Positions 16,024 to 25,307 are shown, counted from the first letter of the stretch. The stretch is DNA of 64,000 nt from Pseudaquabacterium pictum (GCF_005403045.1 NZ_BJCL01000001.1:620001-684000), one strand, 5' to 3'. Program-made: numbers and translations. The notes: a model not told the origin generated them from the letters alone.

Positions 16024-16827
16024 TCAGCCTTGCGTGTAGACCAGACTGCCGGTGATCTGGCCCGCAGCCGTCGTCTGCGGGATGAACAGCAGGAACGGCA
16101 CGGTGTTGTCGTACAGCCTGGGCAGCCCCGCAGTCAGCGCATCGACCGCGTTTGGCACGCCGGATGCGGACAGCTCAAGCGCAGCCAGCACCCGGTACGC
16201 GACCAGGGAGACGCTGCCGCTGGTCATCGAAACGCCGAGCGTCACGGACTGGATGCTTTGCACGCCGACATCACCAGCCTGAAGGCCGAGGCGGTAGAAC
16301 ATGCCCAGCGCCGAGCTGGCCGCGTAGGCGTCAACGGTGGTGCTTGTCTTGCCAGACACGCCTGCGCTGTTCGTGTAAGAAATGCTGGGTGTTGCAGCGC
16401 CCACACCCGTGGCGGCTGAGATCTCCAGGCCGATGAGCACGCCGTCGCCATCGATGGCGCCGTTCTTGTCCCGAGCCGGCCAGGCCACGCTGTTGACGGT
16501 CTGCGCCGTTGTCGTCGTGACGCTGATGCCGCTGTTGTGCCACAGCCGGTCGCACAGCAGCAGCATGCCGGACTGCGACGAGCAGGCGCCGCTGAAGCGC
16601 GCCAGGTGCGTGTTGCCGCTGGCTGCAGGAAACGGGATCTGGCCGGCGTAGCTGGTCAGCGCGGCGCCGGCAATGCCTGGCGCAGGCGCAACGGCCGCGC
16701 CGGGATAGCCGCCCAGGTAGAACGGGCTGAAGGGGCGCCCAGCCGCCAGCGTCGGGCTGGTGCCCTTGGCAAAGAATTCGGGCGGCCGCATGCCAGCCAG
16801 AGCGCCGTCCAGTGTGGTGATCGCCAC
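16024..16827 (-). CDS. Virion-associated protein, unknown (267 aa)
   Basis: Starts at GTG 16827 and ends 2 bp before the next gene. The sequence is beta-rich with many Ser/Thr/Gly residues ('SGISVTTTTAQTVNSVAWPA', 'SISYTNSAGVSGKTSTTVDA') and Pro-rich near the N-terminus, like phage surface or decoration proteins. It belongs to a run of five genes between capsid and connector. No domain recognised and no enzymatic motif seen. Confidence 0.62.
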   Translation of the reverse strand: MAITTLDGALAGMRPPEFFAKGTSPTLAAGRPFSPFYLGGYPGAAVAPAPGIAGAALTSYAGQIPFPAASGNTHLARFSGACSSQSGMLLLCDRLWHNSGISVTTTTAQTVNSVAWPARDKNGAIDGDGVLIGLEISAATGVGAATPSISYTNSAGVSGKTSTTVDAYAASSALGMFYRLGLQAGDVGVQSIQSVTLGVSMTSGSVSLVAYRVLAALELSASGVPNAVDALTAGLPRLYDNTVPFLLFIPQTTAAGQITGSLVYTQG

Positions 16828-16831
16828 GACG

Positions 16832-17299
16832 TCAGACCCTGATCAGGCCAGCTGCAGCCGTGGCTGCCGGCAGGTTGATGTCGAACGGGCCTGCAGTGCT
16901 GGTGATGGTGCCGCCGAAGCTGAACACCGCCACCGCGCGATTGCTGCGGCTGCTGTTGTAGAGGATCGCGCCGTCGGCGCTGATCGTGGTGCCGGTCAGC
17001 GCGGCGGGTTCGGTGAAGGTCAGCACCGCGGTGCCGCTGTCCAGGGTGACCGTGAAGCCCGCCAGCGTGATGCCGTTGACCGAGTTGTAGTCGCCACTCA
17101 CCGCCACCGCATCGGTGCCCAAGTTGCTGGTGCTGGGCGTGCCGGTGCCTGGCGTGCCCACGTTGGTGGTGCTTGCCCCGTAGTTGCCGGCGTGCCCTGC
17201 CTTGATCAGCACCAGCCGGTAGGCATCGGCAGCGGTGTGCGGAGACATCGCCAGCAGCTCCTGGCGGAAGCTGGCGCACATTGCGGTGGTGACGGCCAT
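16832..17299 (-). CDS. Virion-associated beta-rich protein, unknown (155 aa)
   Basis: The N-terminal part is helical ('SFRQELLAMSPHTAADAYRL'); the remainder is Gly/Thr/Ser-rich and beta-strand-like ('GTAVLTFTEPAALTGTTISA'), a composition found in head-fibre or decoration proteins. ATG 17299. It precedes the 267-residue virion protein by 4 bp. Similar proteins occur beside phage structural genes, but I cannot assign a family. Confidence 0.62.
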   Translation of the reverse strand: MAVTTAMCASFRQELLAMSPHTAADAYRLVLIKAGHAGNYGASTTNVGTPGTGTPSTSNLGTDAVAVSGDYNSVNGITLAGFTVTLDSGTAVLTFTEPAALTGTTISADGAILYNSSRSNRAVAVFSFGGTITSTAGPFDINLPAATAAAGLIRV

Positions 17300-17339
17300 T
17301 TAGGAGGGGCTTTCTTGGGTGTACCGGCAGGGGATGGGA

Positions 17340-18707
17340 TCAGGCCATCGCAGCGTACACAGCAGCCGCGCCCGCTGCCGTGCCAGCCTCGTTGATATGC
17401 ACACCGTCGCCGCTGTCATAGGCCGCCGCGATGTAGCCGGTTGTGTCACACACAATGCCAGCAAAGTCGGCCACCAGCAGTTGCCCGCGCAAAGCAAGGA
17501 TGCGGTTGTTCTGCGCCTGGAGGATTGCCAGTTCTGCGCCACTGTAGGAGTCACGCGGCGGCACCGTCAGCAGCACGGGGGTGACGTTGTTGCGCCGGCA
17601 ATGCTCCACCAGCGCCATACAGCGGGCGAAGCTCGCCTGCATGTTTGCCGCCGTCATCGAGTCATTGACCGATAGAGCTGGGATCAGCAGGTAAGTGGGT
17701 TGCAATGCCGTCACCAGCGCGAGGCCAGTTTGATAACTGGCATCGTGGCCTTGGCCGGTCACTGCGGTGGAAATTGGCGTCCAGCGCAGGCCGGCAGCGC
17801 GGGCCAGTGCAGACACACGCTCGGCTTGCGACCGATAACCAGTGGTCGTGGTGCTGCTGATCTGGCCACGGATGCGGGAATCGCCGATGTCCGCAACCAC
17901 CGTCCACGTTTGTTCATACAGAAACTGCACTCCGTAGGGGATCAACGAAGTGCCAGCAGGCAAGGGCTGCGATGCGCTCACCGTTGTGACTTCATCGCCC
18001 GGCCGCTGCCGCCCGCCCACCCGATAGCCCGGCGCCGCCAGCAGTTCCGTCGCCATCGTGGCGCTGGTCAGCATCTGCGTGTAGGTGCCCGCGTAATGGG
18101 TCAGCGTCTGCAAAAGTGGCTGCTCAGTCGGGAAATCGGTGCGCGCCACGGAAGGCTGCATGATCCAGTCCGACAGCGTGAAAGCCGGCACACCATCGGC
18201 CGCTGCCCCGCTGCCGGCCGCTTCAACAACCGTTGTTGCGCCGCCGAAGGTCACGCTGGCAACGCTGCCCAGGGTGTTTGAAACCTGCTGGTCGGTCGCC
18301 GCGCCGCCAGCCTTTGCCAGCGTGATCGTTTGGGCGATACCCTTGTTGGCGTACACCAGCCTGTACCCGTAGTACGGGCCGAGCGCCTGATGCTGCCGGA
18401 TCAGGGTCTGGTTGCTTGTGCTGCCGTTTGCCGATGCGCCCAGCCCAAACGCGCCCGCAGCCGTTGCCAGTGATTGATTCCGAGCCCCTGACACCAGGGC
18501 TTGGGTTTGCTCCACCTGCGCCTCAGTCAGCGTCGCCGGCTGCGGGTTGTCGACCGGCACAATCCAGTTGGCCGCAGCCGCTGTCGCAATGGCCTGCTTT
18601 GCAGCGATCAGCCCCGCCTCGGTTGCCGCGTCAAACAGCCCGACAACCACCCCGGCAGGGATGGTGTATCGGCCCAGCGAGTACGGGGTCAGCATCTGGA
18701 TGGTCAT
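17340..18707 (-). CDS. Virion SGNH/GDSL-type hydrolase (455 aa)
   Basis: The C-terminal half reads as an SGNH esterase/acetylesterase: 'VVADIGDSRIRG' gives the GDS nucleophile motif (Ser277), 'ALSVND' may be the Asn block (N348), and 'DSGDGVHINEAG' gives the catalytic Asp434-x-x-His437. The N-terminal ~250 residues have no recognised fold and may anchor the enzyme to the virion. There is no signal peptide. Its place in the head cassette suggests a particle-borne enzyme that could remove acyl groups from host polysaccharide, as known for SGNH esterases of some phages; the substrate is unknown. Confidence 0.78.
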   Translation of the reverse strand: MTIQMLTPYSLGRYTIPAGVVVGLFDAATEAGLIAAKQAIATAAAANWIVPVDNPQPATLTEAQVEQTQALVSGARNQSLATAAGAFGLGASANGSTSNQTLIRQHQALGPYYGYRLVYANKGIAQTITLAKAGGAATDQQVSNTLGSVASVTFGGATTVVEAAGSGAAADGVPAFTLSDWIMQPSVARTDFPTEQPLLQTLTHYAGTYTQMLTSATMATELLAAPGYRVGGRQRPGDEVTTVSASQPLPAGTSLIPYGVQFLYEQTWTVVADIGDSRIRGQISSTTTTGYRSQAERVSALARAAGLRWTPISTAVTGQGHDASYQTGLALVTALQPTYLLIPALSVNDSMTAANMQASFARCMALVEHCRRNNVTPVLLTVPPRDSYSGAELAILQAQNNRILALRGQLLVADFAGIVCDTTGYIAAAYDSGDGVHINEAGTAAGAAAVYAAMA

Positions 18708-18774
18708 GGCGGGGCTTTCGTCAGGCTGTCAGCGCGCTGTGGCGCCGTTGATGTCGGTGGGGCTGGTGCGCTGG

Positions 18775-19059
18775 TCAGGCGCTGGGCGGCGCCGCGTCCT
18801 CAGCGGCCTGTGCAGCGGCTGCTTCAGCTTCGGCGCGCAGCTCGCTGGCAGGCCGCTGCACCTTGGCTTGCTGACTCAGCGCATAGGTCACGGCCGCCTC
18901 GTGGTCGTCCACGATGCCCTGGCCCTTCAGCGTGCCGATCAGATCAGGCGCCGCCTGCACCAGGTGACCGGCCAGCAGGTCTTCGCCTGGCATGTCGCAC
19001 AGCACCAGGGCCATGGCCAGGCCCGCCATCTGCAGCTGCGCCGCGTTCTTCTTGCTCAT
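18775..19059 (-). CDS. Small protein upstream of virion cassette (94 aa), unknown
   Basis: Starts 'MSKKNAAQLQMAGLAMALVL' at ATG 19059, preceded by a purine-rich ribosome site (GGAGAAGC on the minus strand). It ends in an Ala/Glu-rich tail of about 25 residues. It lies between the major capsid gene and the SGNH gene. No domain recognised; a head accessory role is only suggested by position. Confidence 0.6.
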   Translation of the reverse strand: MSKKNAAQLQMAGLAMALVLCDMPGEDLLAGHLVQAAPDLIGTLKGQGIVDDHEAAVTYALSQQAKVQRPASELRAEAEAAAAQAAEDAAPPSA

Positions 19060-19150
19060 GGGTTGCTTCTCCAGTGGTCTGTGAAGGGGCCGCTGCTGCA
19101 TTGACAGGCGCCGGCACCAGGCCAGGCGCCTATCTCAACAGCAGTTCGCG

Positions 19151-20407
19151 TCAGGTCGCCGAGTTGGCGTAGTACTTGACGGTGGCGCCGCTCACGTCGA
19201 CCAGATTGCCGCCCATGCGCTGGAAGGCCACGAAGCCCACCTGGCCGGCGCGGGTGAACGCGCTGTCGGTCATGCGGAAGATGGTCAGGTCCATCACGCG
19301 GCGGATCTTGTACTTCTTGAAGGCGCCGAATGCGATGCTCTTGGCGTTGGCCGCCATGCTGGCCATGTCCTGGTTGATGAAGATGGCCCGGTTCAGCAAC
19401 CGGTCAGGCGCGCCGCCAGGGTTGCCCTGCTCGTAGCCGGGCACGAAGATCGGCCGGCCATTGCTGTCCTTGATCTTGCGCACCACCTTCAGGCTGCTGT
19501 CGTTCATCATGAAACCGACGCCAGGCAGCGCGCGGTAGGCCGGGTCGACAGAGTGCTCCAGATCGATCAGGTCGTCGTAGGTGACCGTCAGCGTCTGGCC
19601 GGTGGTACCGGTCTTGCCCAGCGCCGCCGCAGGAATGACGCCGCGCGGCTGGCCCGTTCCAGTGCCCACGGTGGCGTGCGTGTTCAGGATGCGACCCAGA
19701 CGCGTGGCCAGCAGCTCCTGGATGAACGCTTCGATGTCCAGAAACGAGTCCTGGATCAGCTCCCACGGGATGGCGATGTCGTTGCTGGTGTACTTGTAGG
19801 CATCGACCGCCACGTTGCCAAACACGGTGTCGACACGGCTGACCGTGGTGTTCTGGCCGACGATGGCGCCCACTTCGCTGGTGGCATCGCTGGTGGGAAA
19901 GTTCATCGTCGCACCGCTGGCGGTGTTGATGATGTCGGCCGCCTGCAGCATGCCGCCGTAGGCCTTCATGGCCTGCTCCAGCGCACGGTTGTACTCGGTG
20001 GCAACGGTGAAGCCGCCTTCCGTGGTGGTGGTGGTGCTCATCGCGGCGCGGATGTCGGGCGTGACGCGGGCGTTGTGTTCCGCCAGCTGCTCCGGGCTCA
20101 GGCCCTGCAGGCCGCCGCGGAAGTAGGCCTTCAGGGCATGCGCGTGCTCGCTGTGCTTGGCGGGGTCGCGGGTGGCGCCTTCACGCACACGGTCCAGCAG
20201 GTTGTCGGTCTGCTCGGCGGCGAGCTTGGCCATGCGCGCCTCGCGGGCAATGTCGTTGTCGATGGCCTCGATCTCAGCCAGCAGCGCGTCGAGCGCTGAT
20301 GCTTCAGCAGCGGGCATGCGCTGGTCAGCCGGGAAGCGGGCGTTCAGGGCGTTGGCTTCTTGGGCCTTGGCGGTGCGACGCTCGCGCAGTTGAGCGAGTT
20401 TGCTCAT
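19151..20407 (-). CDS. HK97-fold major capsid protein (418 aa)
   Basis: Main shell protein. Residues 1-105 are a helical, charged delta/scaffold region ('LRERRTAKAQEANALNARF'), probably removed by the phage protease. The mature part begins near 'STTTTTEGGFTVATEYNRAL' and contains the HK97-fold markers 'IPWELIQDSFLDIEAFIQ', 'GTGTGQPRGVIPA' and 'FINQDMASMAANAKSIAFGA'. Length and position after the protease are as expected for the family. Confidence 0.95.
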   Translation of the reverse strand: MSKLAQLRERRTAKAQEANALNARFPADQRMPAAEASALDALLAEIEAIDNDIAREARMAKLAAEQTDNLLDRVREGATRDPAKHSEHAHALKAYFRGGLQGLSPEQLAEHNARVTPDIRAAMSTTTTTEGGFTVATEYNRALEQAMKAYGGMLQAADIINTASGATMNFPTSDATSEVGAIVGQNTTVSRVDTVFGNVAVDAYKYTSNDIAIPWELIQDSFLDIEAFIQELLATRLGRILNTHATVGTGTGQPRGVIPAAALGKTGTTGQTLTVTYDDLIDLEHSVDPAYRALPGVGFMMNDSSLKVVRKIKDSNGRPIFVPGYEQGNPGGAPDRLLNRAIFINQDMASMAANAKSIAFGAFKKYKIRRVMDLTIFRMTDSAFTRAGQVGFVAFQRMGGNLVDVSGATVKYYANSAT

Positions 20408-20441
20408 GGTGTTTCCTTTTCAGGTGGTGGTGGTTGGCCGC

Positions 20442-21269
20442 TCAGGCGGCGGCCGGGCTCGGTTGCGCGAGGGCGCTACGCGATTCGGTGAGCGCCAGCA
20501 CCTGCAGACGCTGCTGCTGGCGGGCGCGGTGGTCGGTGGTGGCCGTGGGCTGCGGTGCCGGTGCAGCAGCGGGCGGCGTCTGCTCTGCCGCCGGCGCCGG
20601 GGCAGAGCCTTTGCCGGGCGCATGGGCGTAGGCGCTTAGGTTCCAGGCGGCCTTGGCTGACTGGTCGGCCTTGTCAGCTTCCGCCAGGCGGTCGGCAAAG
20701 CCTGCGGCCACCGCCTCGTCAGCGGTGAACCAGGTTTCAGCCGCCATCCAGCTCGCTACCTGCTCAGGCTTCTGCTTGGTGCGGTCGGCATAGGTCTGCA
20801 CCAGCGTGCCGTCGATCTTGTCCAGCAGGTCGGCCGTGGCCTTCAGATCGGCTGCGTTGCCGTAGGCAAACGTCCAGGCGTTGTGGATCATGAACAGCGC
20901 GCCCTTGGCCATCACGATCTCATCGCCGGCCATGGAAATGAACGTGGCTGCGCTGGCCGCCAGGCCGTCGATGTGCACCACGATTCGGGCGCTGTGCTCA
21001 CGCAGCGCCTGCTCAATGGCACGGGCCGCAAACACGCTGCCGCCGGGGCTGTTGATGCGCAGGTGGATGGTGCTGGCAGTGATGCCGCGCAGCTCCTGGA
21101 TGAACCCCAGCGGTGCCACGCCCCCCCAGTACTCAGCCTCCAGCTGGTCGTCGACGATGGCGTCATACAGCAGGATCTCGGCCTCGTCATCGGCCAGCGC
21201 ACGCACGGCGAACTGGCGCAACGGGGCTTGCCGGTTGTCGGCCAGCAGCTTAAGCAGTCGGTGTGGCAT
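20442..21269 (-). CDS. ClpP-like prohead maturation protease (275 aa)
   Basis: A self-compartmentalising serine peptidase (S14/ClpP fold) that cleaves the capsid delta domain. Motifs: '[15 protein letters not shown]' (residues 71-85), 'DGLAASAATFISMAG' with nucleophile Ser106, and 'FMIHNAWTFAYG' with His129. The C-terminal ~60 residues are Ala/Pro-rich and may interact with capsid or be removed. It overlaps the portal gene by 20 bp. It is unrelated in position to the host clpP at 45.5 kb. Confidence 0.92.
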   Translation of the reverse strand: MPHRLLKLLADNRQAPLRQFAVRALADDEAEILLYDAIVDDQLEAEYWGGVAPLGFIQELRGITASTIHLRINSPGGSVFAARAIEQALREHSARIVVHIDGLAASAATFISMAGDEIVMAKGALFMIHNAWTFAYGNAADLKATADLLDKIDGTLVQTYADRTKQKPEQVASWMAAETWFTADEAVAAGFADRLAEADKADQSAKAAWNLSAYAHAPGKGSAPAPAAEQTPPAAAPAPQPTATTDHRARQQQRLQVLALTESRSALAQPSPAAA

Positions 21270-22545
21270 CGCTGCCTCCCAGGTTGATGGTGTCGCCGCC
21301 GTCGATCGGCGGTTGGTTGTCGATGCGGCGCACCTCGTTGGGCGTCATCCAGCCGGGCTCACCAGCGCGGCCCAGGGCGATGCGGAACGACTCGTACCGG
21401 CTCTTCAGGTCGCCGCGCACCAGCGCGTCGGTGATGTGCTCGACAAAGTAGCGCTGGCGAACCGGCCACAACTTGCGGTTGAACTCTTGCGCCAGCGGCG
21501 TCAGGTGCCGCTGCAGCGTGTACCGCACGAACCCGATGCCCTGCTGCTCGATGCCGGTGCCCCAGCTGGTGCTCTTGTCGGTGTGGCCCACCATGTGCGG
21601 CGGCACGCCAAAGATGCGGCAGATCTCTTCCACGCTGAACAGCCGCGTGGCCAGGATCTCGGCGTCTTTCGAGTTGACGCTGAGCTGCGCAGGCTGTAAG
21701 CCGCCAGTCAGGATCAGCGGCCCACGGGCGTTACCTTGCAGCCGCGCGCGCAGACTGTCCTTCAGATCGTCCAGCTGATCCTTGTTCAGCTTGCCTTCGG
21801 TCTTCAGCGCGTAGTCGAACGTGGCGCCCTGGCTGAAGAACCGGGCGCTGTACTGCTCGGCAGCAATGCTGGTGCCGATGGCCTCGCGGGCGGCGTAGGT
21901 GATCGGGCTGGGGCTGTTCAGCCCGTCGAAGCCCAGACTGGGCAGGTGCACCACATCGGCGGCGTCCAGCACCAGCTGCGGGCCCTTGCTGGGCTGGTAC
22001 CGGTAGTACACCGTACCTTCGGTGTCTTCAAACGGTTGCACGCGCATCGGGTGCAGCGGCTCCCAGCCGATGACGCGGCTGCTGGCAAAGCCCGGCCGCA
22101 GCAGGCGGGCGAAGCCGTCGCCATAGAACAGCTTGCCACTGATCAGCGCTTCCCACGCACTGGCGCTGGTGGCCTTGTCGTGGGCCTGCTCATTCAGCAT
22201 CCACCAGTAGTCGTGCTGCGCGCGCTTGCGGGTGTCGCCGTCGCGTTCAAACACCGCAAACGGCAGCGTGCTGATGGTGCCCGCCAGCAGGCTGACGCAG
22301 GCGTACACCGTGGCCACGCGCATAGCGGTGTCGGGGGTCACCGCCACGCCCGATGCAGTCAGGTTCACCAGGCCCAGCACCGACGACAGCTCGTTTGCCG
22401 TCAGGTTGGTGGTGGTGGCGTTCTCAGCCCGCGGGGCCGAAATCAAGCCGGCTCGCTGGGCGGCGCCGTCACGCGACGCCAGCCAGCTCATCAGGGTGCC
22501 GGCTTCGTGCCGCCGCGCGTTCAGGTCAAGAAGCTGTGCGCTCAT
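21250..22545 (-). CDS. Portal protein, HK97 family (431 aa)
   Basis: Dodecameric ring through which DNA is packaged. Characteristic segments are 'MRVATVYACVSLLAGTISTL', 'FYGDGFARLLRPGFASSRVI', 'ADVVHLPSLGFDGLNSPSPI' and 'FGVPPHMVGHTDKSTSWGTG'. The protein overlaps the terminase gene by 4 bp and the protease gene by 20 bp, giving the standard terminase-portal-protease-capsid order. Confidence 0.95.
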   Translation of the reverse strand: MSAQLLDLNARRHEAGTLMSWLASRDGAAQRAGLISAPRAENATTTNLTANELSSVLGLVNLTASGVAVTPDTAMRVATVYACVSLLAGTISTLPFAVFERDGDTRKRAQHDYWWMLNEQAHDKATSASAWEALISGKLFYGDGFARLLRPGFASSRVIGWEPLHPMRVQPFEDTEGTVYYRYQPSKGPQLVLDAADVVHLPSLGFDGLNSPSPITYAAREAIGTSIAAEQYSARFFSQGATFDYALKTEGKLNKDQLDDLKDSLRARLQGNARGPLILTGGLQPAQLSVNSKDAEILATRLFSVEEICRIFGVPPHMVGHTDKSTSWGTGIEQQGIGFVRYTLQRHLTPLAQEFNRKLWPVRQRYFVEHITDALVRGDLKSRYESFRIALGRAGEPGWMTPNEVRRIDNQPPIDGGDTINLGGSDATPTA

Positions 22546-24263
22546 GCCAGGTCCAGTGTGATGATCTGAGGCACAACGTCCTCGTCAGCCCCAGCGCTGG
22601 CCATGGCTCGGCCTACGGCCAGGATGGTTGCCACCGCGGCGTCGATCTTCTTTTCGGCGCTGGCCTTGCGCGGGAAGATGTTGTCGTTGCGGTCGGGCTG
22701 CACTTCCACGTTGCTGAACATCCACACCGTGGCCAGGTTGCCGTCGTGGTGGAAACGACCGTCCTCGATCAGGGCGTTGATCTCCTTCATCGGCTCGGAC
22801 AGGTGGCGCACTGTCATGGGCACATCCACCACGGTGAAGCCTTCGGCCTGCAGCTGCGGCGCGATCTCGCGGGAGCCCCAGGCGTCCATGCCGATCTCAG
22901 CCACCACATGCAGCTCGGCGTCAGCCAAGATGCTGTCGCTGATGTGGCCAAGGTCGATCATGTTGCCGCTGGTCTCGGTCAACATGCCCTGCACCACCCA
23001 GCCCTTGTAGTGGCCGTTCTCAGGCCTTTGCACACAGGCCTGCGGCAGGTAGTTGCGCGTGAACAGGTAGGTGTGAACGCGTCCGTCGTCCAGGCGGCGG
23101 CGAAAGATCTTGGCCTTGGTGGCAATGTCGGTCTTGCTGGCCAGGTCGGTGCCGATCCAGCAGGTCTCGCCGCGGAAGTCTTCCTCACGCAGCGTGGTGT
23201 CGCCGCAGGCCTGCAGCTTGGCGATGTCCACCCACGGGTTGCCGCTGTTGACCCACACGTTCAGGTGCTTGGTTTTGAAGATGGCCTGCTTGCGCGGGTC
23301 GTTGATCGCCTCGCGCTGGGCTGCCTCCAGGAACTCGCCGCTGACGCTGACGCCGAAGTTGGGGTTGGCCTTGCGCAGCACCGCTGGGTCGGTCCAGTCG
23401 TCCTCGGCGTCGATGCCGAAGATGATCCCCCAGCGGGTCTCGTCGACGGTCACGCCCTGCAAGATCTTCTGCAGCTCCACCTGGTGCGTGTACGCCGGCC
23501 CGCCAATGTTGTTGCCGGCGGTCGTGATCACCAGCAGCAGCGGCTGGCTGCGCGCGCCCATGCCGGTCCACATGGTGTCGTACAGCTCGCTGGTGGCGTG
23601 CTCGTGGTACTCGTCGACGATCGCGCAGCTGGGCGACGCACCATCGCCAGGCTTGCCGATCAGCGGCTCGAAGCGGCTGTTGGTCTCGATGACCGCCAGG
23701 TTGCTGGCGTTGGCCAGCACGCCGTAGTGGCTGCGGAAAGCTGCGTTCATCTTTGCCATCAGCTGCGCCGGGCGGAACACCTCGTGCGCCTGGTCGCGGC
23801 TGGTCGCACCGCTGTAGACCTCAGCGCCGTGTTCCCCGTCGGCGGCAAGCATGAAGTTGCCGATGCCAGCGGCCTTGGTCGACTTGGCGTTCTTGCGCGG
23901 CACGTACAGGTCGGCCTTCAAGAACCGGCGCTTCAGCGTGCCTTGCTTGATCCAGCCGAAGATGCTGCCCACCACAAAGACCTGCCACGGCTCCAGCCTC
24001 ACCAGCTCTTTGCGCGCCGCCCAGTCGCCCTTGATGTGCGGCATCAGCTCAATGAACCCGCAGGCGCGGTCGGCGGGACGGTAGGTCTTGCCCTTCGTGT
24101 CCTTCAGCTCGGGGTTCCACAGGTACGGGAAGTCAGGCGTGCCAGCGCGCGCCAGGTCGCGCATGTGGCGCTGGGCAGCCAGCTGCACCCACTTGCACGC
24201 AGGGATGCGGCCATCCAGCACGTCCTGCGCGTACCGGGTGGCGATGGCGGCGTAGTCCTTCAT
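22542..24263 (-). CDS. Terminase large subunit (573 aa)
   Basis: Packaging motor with ATPase and nuclease domains. The N-terminal ATPase shows 'LYVPRKNAKSTKAAGIG' (Walker-A-like) and 'SCAIVDEYHEH' (Walker B, DE); the nuclease part includes 'CWIGTDLASKTDIATKAKIF' and 'VAEIGMDAWGSREIAPQLQ'. I start at ATG 24263 ('MKDYAAIATRYAQDVLDGRI'), which begins like other members of this terminase group and is 4 bp after the small-subunit stop; the TTG at 24320 would overlap that gene. Confidence 0.94.
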   Translation of the reverse strand: MKDYAAIATRYAQDVLDGRIPACKWVQLAAQRHMRDLARAGTPDFPYLWNPELKDTKGKTYRPADRACGFIELMPHIKGDWAARKELVRLEPWQVFVVGSIFGWIKQGTLKRRFLKADLYVPRKNAKSTKAAGIGNFMLAADGEHGAEVYSGATSRDQAHEVFRPAQLMAKMNAAFRSHYGVLANASNLAVIETNSRFEPLIGKPGDGASPSCAIVDEYHEHATSELYDTMWTGMGARSQPLLLVITTAGNNIGGPAYTHQVELQKILQGVTVDETRWGIIFGIDAEDDWTDPAVLRKANPNFGVSVSGEFLEAAQREAINDPRKQAIFKTKHLNVWVNSGNPWVDIAKLQACGDTTLREEDFRGETCWIGTDLASKTDIATKAKIFRRRLDDGRVHTYLFTRNYLPQACVQRPENGHYKGWVVQGMLTETSGNMIDLGHISDSILADAELHVVAEIGMDAWGSREIAPQLQAEGFTVVDVPMTVRHLSEPMKEINALIEDGRFHHDGNLATVWMFSNVEVQPDRNDNIFPRKASAEKKIDAAVATILAVGRAMASAGADEDVVPQIITLDLA

Positions 24264-24267
24264 GGCC

Positions 24268-24834
24268 TTACAGCGCACCAAAGCCTTGCGGCTTCTGGTC
24301 GTCGTCCGCGCCGTGGCCAACCCAGTCGGCCTGGCGGTTGTTGCTCATTGACACCCGGCCCCGGTGCACCGGGCTCAGCCCGAACTCGGCCGCGAACTGC
24401 TTGACCTGCTCCATTGCCTTGTTGCGGATCACCCAGTGCGGGCTGTAGATCACGTGGCCATTGGGCGAGGGGTAGGTGTACCCGTCGCCGCCCACCCAGG
24501 GCTTGCCTTCGGCCTCAGCAGCGGCCCGGCCGGCCGCAGCCGCAGCCACAGCCAGCTGCAGTTGCTTGTCGGCCCACACCCAGGTGGCGTAGGCCTGGCA
24601 GTACAGCGCCAGGGCGGCGCGGTCCAGCTTGCTGATCAGCCCGTACCGCTCCAGCTCGGGGGTGATGCGCCGCCACTCGGCCTTGGCCTCAGGCAGCAGG
24701 TGCCCCGGGCAGTTGGGGATCTCGACAACCGGCTGCAGCTCGTCCATCAGCTGCGACAGGGGCAGCTTCGACGGGTTGCCCCGCAGGGCATGCACGTTCG
24801 AAGGCAACGACTTGGGCCCGCGCGTGCCGGTCAT
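24268..24834 (-). CDS. Terminase small subunit, P27 family (188 aa)
   Basis: DNA-recognition subunit of the terminase. 'MTGTRGPKSLPSNVHALRGN' followed by 'LPEAKAEWRRITPELERYGL' and 'DRAALALYCQAYATWVWADK' is a standard P27-family pattern. The C-terminal ~50 residues are less typical. ATG 24834 overlaps the HNH gene's stop (ATGA). Confidence 0.9.
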   Translation of the reverse strand: MTGTRGPKSLPSNVHALRGNPSKLPLSQLMDELQPVVEIPNCPGHLLPEAKAEWRRITPELERYGLISKLDRAALALYCQAYATWVWADKQLQLAVAAAAAGRAAAEAEGKPWVGGDGYTYPSPNGHVIYSPHWVIRNKAMEQVKQFAAEFGLSPVHRGRVSMSNNRQADWVGHGADDDQKPQGFGAL

Positions 24835-25307
24835 GATCGACCCCCAACCGCAACTGGGGGTACCCCCCCGGTCAAAACTCCCGCGCGAAAAAATTTGGCT
24901 ACCTGGTCGGTCCTGTCGGGGATCGGGCCAGAGATCTGACCCCCCCCGGGGGTGCCGCGCGTCTCTGCCTGGGTCTTGGCACGGTGCGCTGCCTTGCAGA
25001 TGGTCTGCAGGTTGTCCAGGTCGTCGGTGCCGCCTTGCGCCTTGGGCAGCCGGTGGTCGACCTCGGTGCCCTGGTGCACAGCGCCTGACAGCTTCAGGCA
25101 GTGCTGGCAGATGCCGGCATCGCGGCGCAGCACTTGCACACGCAGGCGATCCCAGGCGGCGCCATAGCCACGCTCGTGGCGGGTGCCCCGGGTGCGGTCG
25201 CCGAAGCTGCCACGCCGGGCCTTGTGGTCCTGGCAGCGCGTGCCGCCGCCCACCACAAGGGCGCGGCATCCGGGTTCACTGCAGGGCTTGGGGCAGGCCA
25301 GGGGCAT
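24831..25307 (-). CDS. HNH endonuclease associated with terminase (158 aa)
   Basis: Contains 'EVDHRLPKAQGGTDDLDNLQ' followed by 'TICKAAHRAKT', the HNH core (Asp/His, Asn, His), and Cys pairs at the N-terminus ('CPKPCSEPGC') and before the core ('CQHCLKL') that may bind zinc. In HK97-type phages such an HNH protein beside the terminase is needed for specific cos cleavage. ATG 25307 fits the common 'MPLACPKPC' start better than the TTG at 25337. Confidence 0.9.
   Translation of the reverse strand: MPLACPKPCSEPGCRALVVGGGTRCQDHKARRGSFGDRTRGTRHERGYGAAWDRLRVQVLRRDAGICQHCLKLSGAVHQGTEVDHRLPKAQGGTDDLDNLQTICKAAHRAKTQAETRGTPGGGQISGPIPDRTDQVAKFFRAGVLTGGVPPVAVGGRS

Noticed and set aside
20442-21269. Second host ClpP
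   Set aside because: Position between portal and capsid genes and the Ala/Pro-rich tail identify a phage maturation protease.
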